Part shown: positions 8,990-18,340 of the stretch, one piece after another
Numbering within the stretch: position 1 is the first letter of the stretch
Layout of the letters: each line of letters starts with the position of its first letter
DNA from: Bradyrhizobium canariense
GTDB taxonomy: Bacteria; Pseudomonadota; Alphaproteobacteria; Rhizobiales; Xanthobacteraceae
Length of the DNA stretch: 64,000 nucleotides
Assembly (NCBI RefSeq): GCF_900105125.1
Contig: NZ_LT629750.1
Span: 1,736,001 to 1,800,000, forward strand
Direction: 5' to 3'
Notes under the pieces: model-generated
Databases searched by the model: none
The model's input: only the letters and a program-made list of their open reading frames with translations
Told to the model about the DNA's origin: nothing
Position numbers and translations under genes: made by a program

Positions 8990-10249
8990 TTATTGCTGAT
9001 CCGCCGGGGGCTGCGACGTCGGTTGCACGGTGCCCTGACGGGCCGGAGCGCCGCGAGCGGGCTTTTTCGGCGCGACCGGCTTCGCCGGCGGGGTCGCGGA
9101 GGTCGCTTCGCCCGGCGTCGCAGCCGCAGCGGGCGCGGGGTCATCCGCGGGTTCGACCGTGTCGTTCTGAATCTGCTTTTCCATCGTGCGCAGTTTGGCG
9201 ACGTTCTTCTGATGCTGGTCGTAGGTCTCGGTAAAGGCGTGGCCGCCGGTGCCATCAGCGACAAAGAACAGGTCACGGGTGCGCGCCGGATTGGCGGCGG
9301 CTTCCAGCGAGGCGCGCCCCGGATTGGCAATCGGCCCAGGCGGAAGACCGTCGATCACATAGGTATTGTAGGGCGACGGCTGGGTAATTTCGCTGCGCTT
9401 GATCGGCCGCCCCAGCGTTCCCTTGCCGCCGACCAGACCATAGATGATGGTCGGATCGGATTGCAGCTTCATCTTTTGCCGCAGCCGATTGACATACACC
9501 GCGGCGACGCGGCTGCGCTCGTCTGCCCTGCCGGTTTCCTTTTCGACGATCGAGGCCAGCGTCACGAGCTGCTCCGGCGTCTTGACCGGAATGTCGGCGT
9601 TGCGATGTTCCCAGATTTCCGCAACCACGCGCCTCTGCGCCTGCTGCATGCGCGCAACAACCTGATCTCGCGTGGTGCCGCGGGGGAATTTGTAGGTCTC
9701 CGGCAGCAGCGTACCCTCGCGCGGTATCTCGCTGACGGAACCAGAAAAGATATCATTGTCCGAAAGGCGAGCCACGATCTGTTCCGAGGTCAAGCCTTCG
9801 GGAATTGTGACGGAATGCTGAACCACCTTGCCATCGACCATGGTGCCGATGACGTCGCGCAGGCTGGCGTTCTTCTGGAACAAATATTCGCCGGGCTTCA
9901 ATTCGGAGCGCGCCTTTAGCGCCAGCACGGCACCTATGAACGCCCAGCGATTATTATCAATCACACCTTCGCGCTGTAGCGTATCGGCAATATCCGCCAT
10001 TCCGGCGCGGGCTGGAACGTTGACGACCTTGTCCTCCTGCAGAGGACCCGGCGCTCCGATTTTCTGCGCGCCATAGTAATATGCGGCGCCGGCGCCAATC
10101 ATCAAAACCAGCAGAATGGTGATGATGGCGTTGCCGATCACCACCAGCGGGTTGCGGGCACGCTCGGATCGCTTGGGCGGCGGCGGGACCTGTTCGGGCT
10201 CCAACGCAGCGCGCGGGCTCCGTGGCGAAATGGGCGGCCTCTCACTCAT
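8990..10249 (-). CDS. mltG: Endolytic murein transglycosylase MltG (YceG)
   Basis: 419 residues. A cytoplasmic proline-rich N-terminus is followed by one membrane helix at about 34-59 and then the periplasmic YceG domain. The catalytic glutamate is E236 in LASIVEKETG. MltG cleaves nascent glycan strands and is thought to set their length. The last 60 residues form an Ala/Pro/Thr-rich tail (PAAAATPGE, KPVAPKKPA) beyond the core fold, longer than in E. coli. It sits between fabF and yicC, as in other Rhizobiales and comparable to the fab-mltG linkage in gammaproteobacteria. Confidence 0.95.
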   Translation of the reverse strand: MSERPPISPRSPRAALEPEQVPPPPKRSERARNPLVVIGNAIITILLVLMIGAGAAYYYGAQKIGAPGPLQEDKVVNVPARAGMADIADTLQREGVIDNNRWAFIGAVLALKARSELKPGEYLFQKNASLRDVIGTMVDGKVVQHSVTIPEGLTSEQIVARLSDNDIFSGSVSEIPREGTLLPETYKFPRGTTRDQVVARMQQAQRRVVAEIWEHRNADIPVKTPEQLVTLASIVEKETGRADERSRVAAVYVNRLRQKMKLQSDPTIIYGLVGGKGTLGRPIKRSEITQPSPYNTYVIDGLPPGPIANPGRASLEAAANPARTRDLFFVADGTGGHAFTETYDQHQKNVAKLRTMEKQIQNDTVEPADDPAPAAAATPGEATSATPPAKPVAPKKPARGAPARQGTVQPTSQPPADQQ

Positions 10250-10379
10250 CGATGCAACCTGAATCCTGTCGGTTCAATCGTGGCTTCGCGAATTTGCCGC
10301 AACAGCCGATAGTCTACGCCCAAAACTAGGATTTATCACCGAATGCGGCGAAACGGTGGACTCAATCTCACATGCCGCG

Positions 10380-11645
10380 TCAGTTGACCACGCGCCGCAG
10401 GATCACGGAAGCATTGGTGCCCCCGAAACCGAACGAATTCGACAATGCCACATTGATATCGCGTTTGCGCGGCGTGTGCGGCACGAGATCAATCGCGGTT
10501 TCCACCGACGGGTTATCAAGATTGATGGTCGGCGGAGCGATGTTATCGCGAATCGCAAGAATGCTGAATATCGCCTCGATTGCCCCGGCAGCGCCCAAGA
10601 GGTGTCCCGTCGACGATTTTGTCGACGACATCGACACCTTGGAAGCGGCGTTGCCGAGCAGCCGCTCCACCGCTCCGAGTTCGATTTCATCGCCGACCTG
10701 CGTCGACGTTCCATGCGCGTTGATATAGTCGATATCGGCCGCTGTGATGCCCGCACGTTTCATGGCCGCGCTCATGCTGCGGAATGCACCGTCGCCGTCA
10801 GGTGTTGGAGATGTAATGTGATACGCATCCCCGGATAGGCCGTAACCGGTCACTTCCGCATAGATTTTCGCGCCGCGTTTTTTCGCGTGCTCGTATTCCT
10901 CGAGCACCACAACGCCCGCGCCTTCCCCCATCACAAACCCGTCGCGATCCTTGTCATAGGGGCGCGACGCCTTTTCCGGCGCATCATTGAAAGCCGTCGA
11001 CAACGCGCGCGCCGCACAAAATCCGGCCATTCCGATTCGGCAGATCGGCGACTCCGTTCCGCCTGCCACCATCACGTCGGCATCTTCGAGCGCGATCAAC
11101 CGGCTGGCATCGCCGATCGCATGCGCGCCGGTCGAGCAGGCGGTCACGACGGAGTGGTTGGGACCCTTGAGTCCGTGCTCGATCGACACATAGCCGGACG
11201 CAAGATTGATCAGGCGGCCGGGAATGAAAAACGGCGATACCTTGCGCGGCCCGCGCTCCTTGAGAAGCAGCGCTGTATCGGCGATGCCGGAAAGGCCGCC
11301 GATTCCCGAGCCGATCATGGTGCCGGTGGCGCATCGCTCCTGCTCGGTGGAAGGATGCCAGTTGGCGTCGTCAAGCGCCTGGCGCGCCGCGCACATCGCG
11401 AAGATAATGAAATCGTCGACCTTGCGCTGATCCTTTGGCTCCATCCACTGGTCGGGATTGAATGTGCCGTCGGTACCGTCGCCCCGCGGAACGACGCAGG
11501 CGATCTGGCTGGTCAGATCCGAAACGTCGAACGTATCGATCTTTCTGGCGCCGCTCTCGCTGTTGAGGATGCGCTTCCAGCTCGTTTCGACGCCACAGCC
11601 GAGTGGCGACACCATGCCGAGGCCTGTGACGACGACCCGCCTCAT
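10380..11645 (-). CDS. fabF: Beta-ketoacyl-ACP synthase II FabF
   Basis: 421 residues from the ATG at 11645, which has GGAG eight bases upstream. An in-frame start at 11678 would add 11 atypical residues. FabF elongates acyl-ACP by condensing it with malonyl-ACP. The catalytic triad is visible as C170 (TACSTGAH), H311 (NAHGTST) and H348 (STGHLLGAAGA). It follows acpP by about 100 bases in a leftward fabD-fabG-acpP-fabF series. Confidence 0.97.
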   Translation of the reverse strand: MRRVVVTGLGMVSPLGCGVETSWKRILNSESGARKIDTFDVSDLTSQIACVVPRGDGTDGTFNPDQWMEPKDQRKVDDFIIFAMCAARQALDDANWHPSTEQERCATGTMIGSGIGGLSGIADTALLLKERGPRKVSPFFIPGRLINLASGYVSIEHGLKGPNHSVVTACSTGAHAIGDASRLIALEDADVMVAGGTESPICRIGMAGFCAARALSTAFNDAPEKASRPYDKDRDGFVMGEGAGVVVLEEYEHAKKRGAKIYAEVTGYGLSGDAYHITSPTPDGDGAFRSMSAAMKRAGITAADIDYINAHGTSTQVGDEIELGAVERLLGNAASKVSMSSTKSSTGHLLGAAGAIEAIFSILAIRDNIAPPTINLDNPSVETAIDLVPHTPRKRDINVALSNSFGFGGTNASVILRRVVN

Positions 11646-11742
11646 ATCCATCTCTCCAGCCGCGAATTTGCGATCCACAGCAAGAAGCCGGTGGACCGCT
11701 GCAGCGCGGTCCGTCCGGCTTCGTCAGCACCATGCGAGGGCG

Positions 11743-11982
11743 TCAGCTTTTCGCGTTCTTCTCGAGAAACTTCGTGGCGTCGCCGACGGTCAAAATCGTC
11801 TCCGCGGCGTCATCGGGAATCTCACAACCGAATTCTTCCTCAAACGCCATTACCAACTCGACGGTATCAAGGCTGTCGGCGCCGAGGTCATCAATGAAGC
11901 TCGCATTGTCGACTACCTTTTCGGGTTCGACACCGAGGTGTTCGACCACGATCTTCTTAACCCGCTCGCCAATCTCGCTCAT
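11743..11982 (-). CDS. acpP: Acyl carrier protein
   Basis: 79 residues, acidic. The 4'-phosphopantetheine attachment serine is S37 in [10 protein letters not shown]. It carries the growing acyl chain for the Fab enzymes encoded on both sides. The gene stands in its classic position between fabG and fabF. Confidence 0.98.
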   Translation of the reverse strand: MSEIGERVKKIVVEHLGVEPEKVVDNASFIDDLGADSLDTVELVMAFEEEFGCEIPDDAAETILTVGDATKFLEKNAKS

Positions 11983-12279
11983 CGTTCAACCTCGTGCTTG
12001 TTCCATTGGACCCGAACCTAAGACGATACGAGCCATCGTGATCTCTAAGTCTTCTTCGCAGTCGCGCATCGTCTTGATTTGGCTCCGTCGTCCCCGACAA
12101 AGGCCCGGCGCACGACGGCAGGCTCCGCACCGCCAATATACAGGGTTTCAAAATCCTGCAATGGCCTTCTTCGCCCATCCGGTGGCGGTTCGGTTATCAT
12201 ACTTCCCCAGCCTTGACTATAATCCCCAACCGGCCCTCGGAAACCGGCTTTCGCCGGCTTCACAGGGCTCCCAATACGC
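11983..12279. other. Intergenic region between fabG and acpP
   Basis: About 297 bases with no convincing gene. Reading frames here lack recognisable features and a ribosome-binding site. The end next to fabG holds a hairpin (see 12233-12268). The rest probably contains an acpP promoter and leader. This would allow the highly expressed acpP to be transcribed separately from fabD-fabG, but I cannot pick a promoter with confidence. Confidence 0.4.
12233..12268 (-). terminator. Hairpin downstream of fabG, possible terminator or attenuator
   Basis: CCGGC (12244-12248) pairs with GCCGG (12253-12257). Read leftward the loop is GAAA, a stable GNRA-type tetraloop. An outer stem, GCCCT (12233-12237) with AGGGC (12264-12268), encloses it. 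It starts 12 bases after the fabG stop. No long T-tract follows, so partial termination or RNA processing is as likely as full termination. Confidence 0.42.
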
Positions 12280-13017
12280 TCAAATCATGGCCATCCCGCC
12301 ATTGACGTGAATCGTCTGTCCCGTGACATAAGCCGCTTCGTTCGAACTGAGATACACCGCCGCCGCGGCGATATCCTCAGGCGTTCCAAGCCGCGCTGCA
12401 GGAACCTTCGAAAGGATGGCTTCGCGTTGCTTCTCGTTCAGCGCATCGGTCATCGGCGTCTTGATGAATCCCGGTGCGATGCAATTGGCGGTGACACCGC
12501 GCTTGGCGTATTCCGCACCCAGCGTCTTGATCATGCCGATGATCCCGGCCTTCGATGCCGTGTAATTGCCCTGCCCCGGATTGCCGGTGACGCCGACGAT
12601 CGAGGTGATCGCGATAATGCGGCCGAAACGCTTGCGCATCATCAGCTTGGTTGCGGCCCGCGCCAGGCGGAAAGTTGCCGTCAAATTGACCTTGATGACT
12701 TCGTCCCAATCCTCATCACGCAGTTGGACAAACAAATTGTCCTTGGTGATGCCGGCGTTGGCGATGAGGATATCGACTTGCCCCATGGCTTTTTCGGCCG
12801 ATGGCACCAGCGCTTCAACTTCGGCAGCGTCGGAGAGGTTGCAGGGCAACACATGAATCCGCTCGCGGAGTTGACCCGCGAGCGTGTCAAGCACCTCACG
12901 GCGCGTCCCGGAAATCGCCACCGTCGCGCCTTGGGCATGCAACGCTTGCGCGATCGCGCCGCCGATGCCGCCGGTCGCACCGGTAACGAGCGCCGTCCTG
13001 CCAGTCAGATCGAACAT
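12280..13017 (-). CDS. fabG: 3-oxoacyl-ACP reductase FabG
   Basis: 245 residues, short-chain dehydrogenase. The cofactor motif is TGATGGIGGAIA (about 12-23), NAG is at 87-89, and the catalytic residues are S139, Y152 and K156 (NYTASKAG). It performs the NADPH-dependent reduction of 3-oxoacyl-ACP. Lying between fabD and acpP identifies it as the fatty-acid FabG rather than a generic SDR. Confidence 0.97.
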   Translation of the reverse strand: MFDLTGRTALVTGATGGIGGAIAQALHAQGATVAISGTRREVLDTLAGQLRERIHVLPCNLSDAAEVEALVPSAEKAMGQVDILIANAGITKDNLFVQLRDEDWDEVIKVNLTATFRLARAATKLMMRKRFGRIIAITSIVGVTGNPGQGNYTASKAGIIGMIKTLGAEYAKRGVTANCIAPGFIKTPMTDALNEKQREAILSKVPAARLGTPEDIAAAAVYLSSNEAAYVTGQTIHVNGGMAMI

Positions 13018-13037
13018 CTATATCTCCTCCCGACCGC

Positions 13038-14003
13038 CTAGGCCGAATGCGCAACCGCCATCGCGTCCTTCGCAGCGGCAATATCGCCGGGACCACCGAC
13101 CGGGGTGCCGACCGCGCCTTCGGCGATGCGCTTGACCAGTCCGCTAAGCACCTTCCCGGCGCCGATCTCGAAAAACCGTGTGACACCCTGGCTTGCCATG
13201 TAGGCCACCGACTCACGCCAGCGCACGGTTCCTGTGACCTGCTCGATCAGGCGGCGGCGGATTTCGTCCGGATCGGTGATGGCTGTCGCCAGCACGTTAG
13301 ACACCAGCGGCGATGCGGGCTGCCGGATCGTGACATCGGCCAGCGCTTTCGCCATGACATCCGCCGCAGGCTGCATCAGCTTGCAGTGGAACGGCGCCGA
13401 CACCGGCAGCAGCATGGCACGCTTGGCGCCTTTGGTTTTGGCGATTTCGACCGCGCGATCGACCGCCGCCTTGTCGCCGGACACCACCACCTGGCCACCG
13501 CCATTGTCATTGGCGGCCTGGCAGACCTGTCCCTGCGCGGCCTCGCCGGCGACCGCTACCGCGGCCTCGTAGTCCAGGCCGAGCAGAGCGGCCATGGCTC
13601 CGACCCCCACCGGCACCGCTTTCTGCATGGCGAGGCCGCGGGTGCGCAACAGCCGGGCAGTGTCACTGATGCTAAGGCTACCGGCGGCCGCAAGCGCGGA
13701 GTATTCGCCAAGCGAATGCCCGGCAACGAAGGCGGCGTCCCGTCCCACCGAGAAACCGGCCTCTGATTCCAGCACCCGCAGGGTCGCAATCGAGACCGCC
13801 ATCAGCGCCGGCTGGGCGTTTTCGGTGAGCTGCAGGGTCTCGGCCGGGCCGTCCCAGATGATGCTGGTCAGCTTCTCGCCGAGCGCTGCATCTACCTCGT
13901 CGAATACGGCTCGCGCTGCCGGAAAGGCCTCCGCCAGCGCCTTGCCCATGCCGACCGCTTGGGAACCCTGCCCCGGAAAAGTAAATGCTGCCGTCATCGG
14001 CAC
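13038..14003 (-). CDS. fabD: Malonyl-CoA:ACP transacylase FabD
   Basis: 321 residues. It transfers malonyl from CoA to ACP. The N-terminal GQGSQ motif is at 11-15, the nucleophile S97 is in GHSLGEY, and the active-site histidine is in SAPFHCKLM near 206. It is the first gene of the leftward fab cluster and starts 20 bases upstream of fabG. Met3 is an equally possible start. Confidence 0.97.
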   Translation of the reverse strand: MPMTAAFTFPGQGSQAVGMGKALAEAFPAARAVFDEVDAALGEKLTSIIWDGPAETLQLTENAQPALMAVSIATLRVLESEAGFSVGRDAAFVAGHSLGEYSALAAAGSLSISDTARLLRTRGLAMQKAVPVGVGAMAALLGLDYEAAVAVAGEAAQGQVCQAANDNGGGQVVVSGDKAAVDRAVEIAKTKGAKRAMLLPVSAPFHCKLMQPAADVMAKALADVTIRQPASPLVSNVLATAITDPDEIRRRLIEQVTGTVRWRESVAYMASQGVTRFFEIGAGKVLSGLVKRIAEGAVGTPVGGPGDIAAAKDAMAVAHSA

Positions 14004-14340
14004 TCCCTGAACGTCCCGTAATCCCTAAAGTTGGGCCGAAAGACACTGCGAGGGCCGGTTGTGTCAAGCCGCCGGTGCTCCCCGATCGGCGGATAGATAC
14101 GCCAATTGAGACGCTTTCCCTTGCCTTCGCGCTCAAAATCCGTATAAACCGCGCCATCCGTGGATCCCGGCCGGGAGCTGAACGGACGGTCTCAGCAATC
14201 TCACCTTTTTGGCGATGTTGATGCGGCAGGGCCAGTCGGTCCGTCGTCCCGTGCTTCCGCCTTCTGAGCATATCGAGTCCTTTCCGAAGGGTTCGAAGGG
14301 CTTGCCGCCGGGAACTGCGCCAACACAGGAAAGGACATCC
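14004..14340. other. Divergent intergenic region between fabD and rpsF
   Basis: 337 bases separating two essential operons that run in opposite directions. It contains a good promoter candidate for rpsF (14121-14148), which would leave a leader of about 185 bases. No gene is supported here. Upstream in-frame extensions of rpsF into this region lack family similarity. Confidence 0.5.
14121..14148 (+). promoter_or_regulatory. Candidate housekeeping promoter of the rpsF operon
   Basis: A TTGCCT box (14121-14126) and a TATAAA box (14143-14148) are separated by 16 bases, close to the sigma-70/RpoD consensus. It is the best promoter-like pair in the fabD-rpsF gap. The implied transcript would start near 14155. 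Confidence 0.45.
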
Positions 14341-14814
14341 ATGCCTCTCTATGAGCATGTTTTTCTCGCGCGTCAGGATGCGAGCACCCAACAGGTCGAA
14401 GAACTGACCACCCAGATGACCGGCATCGTCGAGCAGCTCGGCGGCAAGATCACGAAGACCGAAAACTGGGGCGTACGTTCCCTCACCTACCGGATGAACA
14501 AGAATCGCAAAGCGCATTTCGTGCTGATGAACATTGACGCTCCTTCGGCTGCAATCGCCGAAATCGAGCGGCAGGAGCGGATCAGCGAAGACGTGATCCG
14601 TTATCTCAGCGTGCGCGTCGAAGAGCACGAGGAAGGCCCCTCGGCGATGATGCGCAAGGCCGATCGCGACCGTGAGCGCGATGACCGTGGCGGCGGTTTC
14701 CGCGGCGACCGCGAGGGCGGTTTCCGGGGTGATCGCGATGGTGGCGGCTACCGCGGCGATCGTGGTCCGCGTCGCGGCCGCGATGACGCCGAAGTAGCAG
14801 TGGTTGAGGAGTAA
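14341..14814 (+). CDS. rpsF: 30S ribosomal protein bS6 with Arg/Gly/Asp-rich tail
   Basis: 157 residues from ATG 14341, which follows GGAAAGGA. The first ~98 residues are a normal S6 fold ([13 protein letters not shown] at the start, [15 protein letters not shown] at 41-55). The remaining ~60 residues form a charged tail with repeated F/YRGDR units between about 119 and 142. Such tails occur in alphaproteobacterial S6 but vary in length. S6 pairs with S18 on the ribosome platform, and rpsR follows five bases later. Confidence 0.97.
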   Translation: MPLYEHVFLARQDASTQQVEELTTQMTGIVEQLGGKITKTENWGVRSLTYRMNKNRKAHFVLMNIDAPSAAIAEIERQERISEDVIRYLSVRVEEHEEGPSAMMRKADRDRERDDRGGGFRGDREGGFRGDRDGGGYRGDRGPRRGRDDAEVAVVEE

Positions 14815-14819
14815 GAATC

Positions 14820-15059
14820 ATGGCTGATGCTGGTGCACGCCGTCCGTTTTTCCGCCGCCGCAAGACCTGCCCGTTCACGGGTCCGAATGCGCCGAAGATC
14901 GACTACAAGGATTCCAAGCTGCTGATGCGTTACGTCTCCGAGCGCGGCAAGATCGTGCCGAGCCGCATCACCGCCGTTTCCGCCAAGAAGCAGCGTGAAC
15001 TCGCGCGCGCTATCAAGCGCTCGCGTTTCCTCGGTCTGCTGCCTTATGTGATCCGGTAA
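14820..15059 (+). CDS. rpsR: 30S ribosomal protein bS18
   Basis: 79 residues, basic, with the family core [10 protein letters not shown] near the N-terminus and [20 protein letters not shown] at the C-terminus. It binds S6 on the small subunit. The start is five bases after the rpsF stop with GAGGAG-like sequence overlapping the rpsF end, so the two are coupled. Confidence 0.98.
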   Translation: MADAGARRPFFRRRKTCPFTGPNAPKIDYKDSKLLMRYVSERGKIVPSRITAVSAKKQRELARAIKRSRFLGLLPYVIR

Positions 15060-15070
15060 AATATCTTTCG

Positions 15071-15094
15071 CTCCGCGGCGTTCGCGCCGCGGAG
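15071..15094 (+). terminator. Strong hairpin after rpsR
   Basis: CTCCGCGGCG (15071-15080) pairs perfectly with CGCCGCGGAG (15085-15094) around a TTCG loop, one of the most stable tetraloops. Only a weak T-rich stretch (TAAATCTTC) follows. It begins 12 bases after the rpsR stop and could terminate most transcripts or protect the rpsF-rpsR mRNA end while allowing some read-through to rplI. Confidence 0.6.
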
Positions 15095-15181
15095 TAAATC
15101 TTCATAAGGCTCCCGGTCGTCCGGTTGCCGATGGTTGGGGTCCACGAGACCTCTAACCGCTCGAAAGGAGCGGGACAGCTG

Positions 15182-16168
15182 ATGATCGCGATCGTCCTCA
15201 TTGCTATCGCAGCCGGCTGCGCGTCGGCGCTGATGTTCGCCTCGATCATTTCGGGCGCGCTGATCTCACTATTGCTGTTCTATCTGGCACCGCTGCCGCT
15301 GACCGTGGCGTCGCTCGCATGGGGACCGCTTTGCGCCGCGATCGGTGGGATATTTGCCGCCGTCGGTCTCGGCGTGACCTTCGGCTTTCCCTATTGCATC
15401 GCCTTCGTCGTCATGGTCGCGCTGCCCGCATGGTGGCTCGGGCATCTTGTCTTGCTGGGGCGGCCGAATGGCGCCGCCGTGACCGACAGCGTTCCGTCCG
15501 GCGACAGCGCCGTTCCCGCGGCACCGGCGCTCGAGTGGTATCCGGTCGGCCGCATCCTGCTGTGGATCGCAGGCTTTGCGGCGCTGACCACCATGGCGAC
15601 CCTGCTCACGCTCGGCTCTGATGCCGCCACCATCACCAGCGTGATGCAGCAGGGCCTGCTGCGCATCGTCGGCTCGAACGATACCGCGTCGGCCGGCGAG
15701 AGCGAACAATGGATCGATGCGCTGGTGAAGATCGCCCCGGCGGCGGCCGCCATCGTCGCCATGCTGACGCTGACGCTCAACCTCTGGCTTGCCACCAAGA
15801 TCACGGCGACGTCGGGACGACTGCGCCGTCCCTGGCCTGATCTCAAAAGCACGGCGCTACCACCGATGACGCTTGCGGCATTATCGGTTGCAGTCGCGTT
15901 CTGTTTTGCCGGGGGCTTGCCCGCGATGCTGGCGCAAACCATCGTGGCCGCCCTGACCATGGCTTATGCGCTCATCGGCTTTGCCGTCCTGCACACGTTG
16001 ACGCTGGCGTTGAAAAACCGCTCGCTCTGGCTGAGCTGCGCCTACGCGGTCGTGGTCGTGTTCAGTTGGCCCCTTCTTGCGATGGCCACTCTCGGTCTTG
16101 CCGATGCCGTTTTCGGACTTCGCCAGCGCTATTTGCAAGGGAGGCCACCACCGTTGCCGGCCTCCTGA
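15182..16168 (+). CDS. DUF2232 family integral membrane protein
   Basis: About 328 residues from ATG 15182. An in-frame upstream extension (to 15125 or 15131) lacks a Shine-Dalgarno sequence, whereas AAAGGAG lies upstream of 15182. It has eight or so hydrophobic helices and a conserved location between rpsR and rplI in Rhizobiales, the hallmark of the DUF2232 (YybS-like) proteins. The molecular role is unknown. It resembles small-molecule transporter subunits only in general architecture. Confidence 0.85.
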   Translation: MIAIVLIAIAAGCASALMFASIISGALISLLLFYLAPLPLTVASLAWGPLCAAIGGIFAAVGLGVTFGFPYCIAFVVMVALPAWWLGHLVLLGRPNGAAVTDSVPSGDSAVPAAPALEWYPVGRILLWIAGFAALTTMATLLTLGSDAATITSVMQQGLLRIVGSNDTASAGESEQWIDALVKIAPAAAAIVAMLTLTLNLWLATKITATSGRLRRPWPDLKSTALPPMTLAALSVAVAFCFAGGLPAMLAQTIVAALTMAYALIGFAVLHTLTLALKNRSLWLSCAYAVVVVFSWPLLAMATLGLADAVFGLRQRYLQGRPPPLPAS

Positions 16169-16235
16169 AAACCACTTCAACGCAATCTCAAAGTCTTCAG
16201 CCTCTTACCGCATCAACCTCTAAAGGAGAACGAAT

Positions 16236-16835
16236 ATGGAAGTCATTTTGCTGGAACGCGTCGCCAAGCTTGGCCAGATGGGCGAAGTCGTCCGCGTCAA
16301 GGACGGATTTGCCCGTAATTTTCTATTGAAGCGCGGCAAGGCGCTGCGCGCCACCGCCGACAATCGCTCGAAGTTCGACGGCATGAAGGCCGAGCTCGAA
16401 GCCCGCAACCTGCAGGCCAAGGGCGAAGCGACGAAGGTCGCGGAAAAGATCGACGGCCGCAACGTCGTGGTGCTACGTCAGGCCTCCGAAACCGGTCAGT
16501 TGTTCGGATCGGTGACCGTGCGCGACATCATCGCGTCGTTTGAGAGCGATGGGGTCACCATTGCGCGCAGCCAGGTCATGCTGGACGCGCCGATCAAGAC
16601 CATTGGCAAGCACACGATCGCCATCGCCGTGCATCCGGAAGTCGAGGTCGGCGTCTCCGTGACGGTTGCACGCAGTGCCGATGAAGCCGAACGCATCAAT
16701 CGCGGCGAAGACATCAGCACCCGTCAGGAAGACCAGGATGCCGCCGCCGAAGCGCTTGCCGCCGCCGGCGAATTCTTCGATCCGGAGGCCCAGCACGACG
16801 ACGTCGCGCCGGCCGCAGAGGCGTCCGAGAAGTAA
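16236..16835 (+). CDS. rplI: 50S ribosomal protein bL9
   Basis: 199 residues, with the L9 N-terminal signature [30 protein letters not shown] at 1-30 split across the first beta hairpin and helix. A long connecting helix and a C-terminal domain follow. The acidic tail after about residue 165 ([17 protein letters not shown]) is an alphaproteobacterial extension. The Shine-Dalgarno sequence AAAGGAG precedes the ATG by seven bases. Confidence 0.97.
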   Translation: MEVILLERVAKLGQMGEVVRVKDGFARNFLLKRGKALRATADNRSKFDGMKAELEARNLQAKGEATKVAEKIDGRNVVVLRQASETGQLFGSVTVRDIIASFESDGVTIARSQVMLDAPIKTIGKHTIAIAVHPEVEVGVSVTVARSADEAERINRGEDISTRQEDQDAAAEALAAAGEFFDPEAQHDDVAPAAEASEK

Positions 16836-16857
16836 CGATTGCTATATCCGAGACCTC

Positions 16858-16883
16858 AAGCCCGGCCCCATCAGGCCGGGCTT
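16858..16883 (+). terminator. Terminator hairpin of the rplI operon
   Basis: AAGCCCGGCC (16858-16867) pairs perfectly with GGCCGGGCTT (16874-16883) across a six-base loop, 22 bases after the rplI stop. The flanking bases are only moderately T-rich. Position and stem strength support termination of the ribosomal block. Confidence 0.65.
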
Positions 16884-17042
16884 GTGATTCTCGTGACTAC
16901 TTTTTCATCGAGCGTTGCAATCGATGCCAGCGCGGTTGCGGTGTGCTCTTCGGCCGTCGACCGACGGCAAACGTGCACGCCCGTCGCATCAGCTCCGGGC
17001 GTGGCCAAGGCAGCCGGCGCAAATCCGCGCCTGCGGAAATTC

Positions 17043-18065
17043 CTATTTGGATATTGGCGGCACCGGCGATCCGGATCCGGCAGGTGACGGCGGCGGCACC
17101 GACGCGGTCACGGGCGGAGATGAAGATTCGGTGGTGGCGGTGGACTGGGCAGGCGGCGGTGCGGCTGGGATTGTGGCTGGCGCGGCCGAACTCGACGGAC
17201 CGGCCGCGGGCTCAGGCGTGCCGCCGGACGCAGCCGGAGGAGCCGCCGCCGCCGCAGGCGTGACCGATGGAACCGGATCTGGCCGCGACGCCGCCGGGGC
17301 CTGGTTGCTTCCCGTATCTTTCGGTGATTCGATCTCGGTGCTCTCAGGCTTGGCTTCGCCCGACGGTTTCATGGCTTCGGGCTTGGCAGCTTCGCCCTTC
17401 GAAGGCTCCTCTTTGGCGGCGCCCGGCCTGGAGGCATCCTTGGCTGTCTCGTCGCTGGGCAGCTCCTGGACGCTCGGCTTGCCCCTCCTGCCCAGCCGTT
17501 GCTTGGCAGTTGATTTCCGGCCATCGGGGCCGCGTTCGCCCACTGCGTGAGCCGCGGCCTCTCCGTCGACCGGTTTCGCAGCCTGATCCGCCGGCCGTGC
17601 CGGTCGTTTGCGGCCCTTATGCCCGGGCTCAGCTAATCCATCAGCATCCGGTTTTGCGGCCTGTTCCGGCTCTGCCTCAGGCTTCGCAGGTTCCTGCGAA
17701 GGCGCGGCCGTGCGAACCCGGCGCCCCCAGCGGTCGACCTGTTCGGCCGGCTTGCCGTCGTTTTTCGGCTGGCCACCAGAGTAACGCGTGTCGTTGGCGC
17801 CGTTGGAGATCAGATAGGAGCTGAGCAGCGAGGCCATGTCGGGGCTGGTGGTGTAGTGCTGCCGCAAAAAGCCCGGCAACGATCCCGCCGGCACCGTCTT
17901 CAGAAGCCCCCGCGGGCTTTTGTGGCAAGCCGTGCAGGTGCCCGCGAATATCTGGGAGGGGCTTTTACCGGCTTCGAGATTTTGCGCCTGCGCCTGTACC
18001 GGAACTGCCGCGAAACAGCCGATCAGAAGCATCGCCGTCGCTGAAATGAGCGCTCGGCTCAACAT
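17043..18065 (-). CDS. Secreted single-haem cytochrome c with long Pro/Ala/Glu-rich tail
   Basis: About 340 residues from the ATG at 18065 (GGAG eight bases upstream). A signal peptide ends near VQAQAQ. One c-type haem site is C44-TA-C47-H48, and M77 (TSPDM) is a plausible axial ligand, so residues 35-95 make a minimal cytochrome c domain. The remaining ~240 residues are low-complexity Pro/Ala/Glu/Lys and look disordered. A periplasmic electron carrier is likely, but its partners are unknown. It stands alone, between the rplI terminator and a divergent cfa gene. Confidence 0.78.
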   Translation of the reverse strand: MLSRALISATAMLLIGCFAAVPVQAQAQNLEAGKSPSQIFAGTCTACHKSPRGLLKTVPAGSLPGFLRQHYTTSPDMASLLSSYLISNGANDTRYSGGQPKNDGKPAEQVDRWGRRVRTAAPSQEPAKPEAEPEQAAKPDADGLAEPGHKGRKRPARPADQAAKPVDGEAAAHAVGERGPDGRKSTAKQRLGRRGKPSVQELPSDETAKDASRPGAAKEEPSKGEAAKPEAMKPSGEAKPESTEIESPKDTGSNQAPAASRPDPVPSVTPAAAAAPPAASGGTPEPAAGPSSSAAPATIPAAPPPAQSTATTESSSPPVTASVPPPSPAGSGSPVPPISK

Positions 18066-18340
18066 TGCCCATTCTCCAGATGCGGAAGTCGCTTCCAACG
18101 TCCTGATTGCGGCACCGGAGGCGGCGATCACCTTTTAGCCGAATATTCCGCGAATGGAAGTGCGCATATCACGTAATGGCGCAAATGCGGCGTTCTGGAA
18201 TATCCGCTTTGTGTACAACGCAGTAGCCGGCACGAAACTTGAATATTATGATGTTCCCGAAGCGCTGGCAGGAACCATCGCTTCTCCCCGGCGTCGATAC
18301 GGCGCCGGGCAGCTCACGGGATCGCTTTTGGGTGGTTTCG

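Noticed and set aside
12045..12263. Short leftward frames between fabG and acpP
   Set aside because: They overlap the fabG hairpin and look like random open frames.
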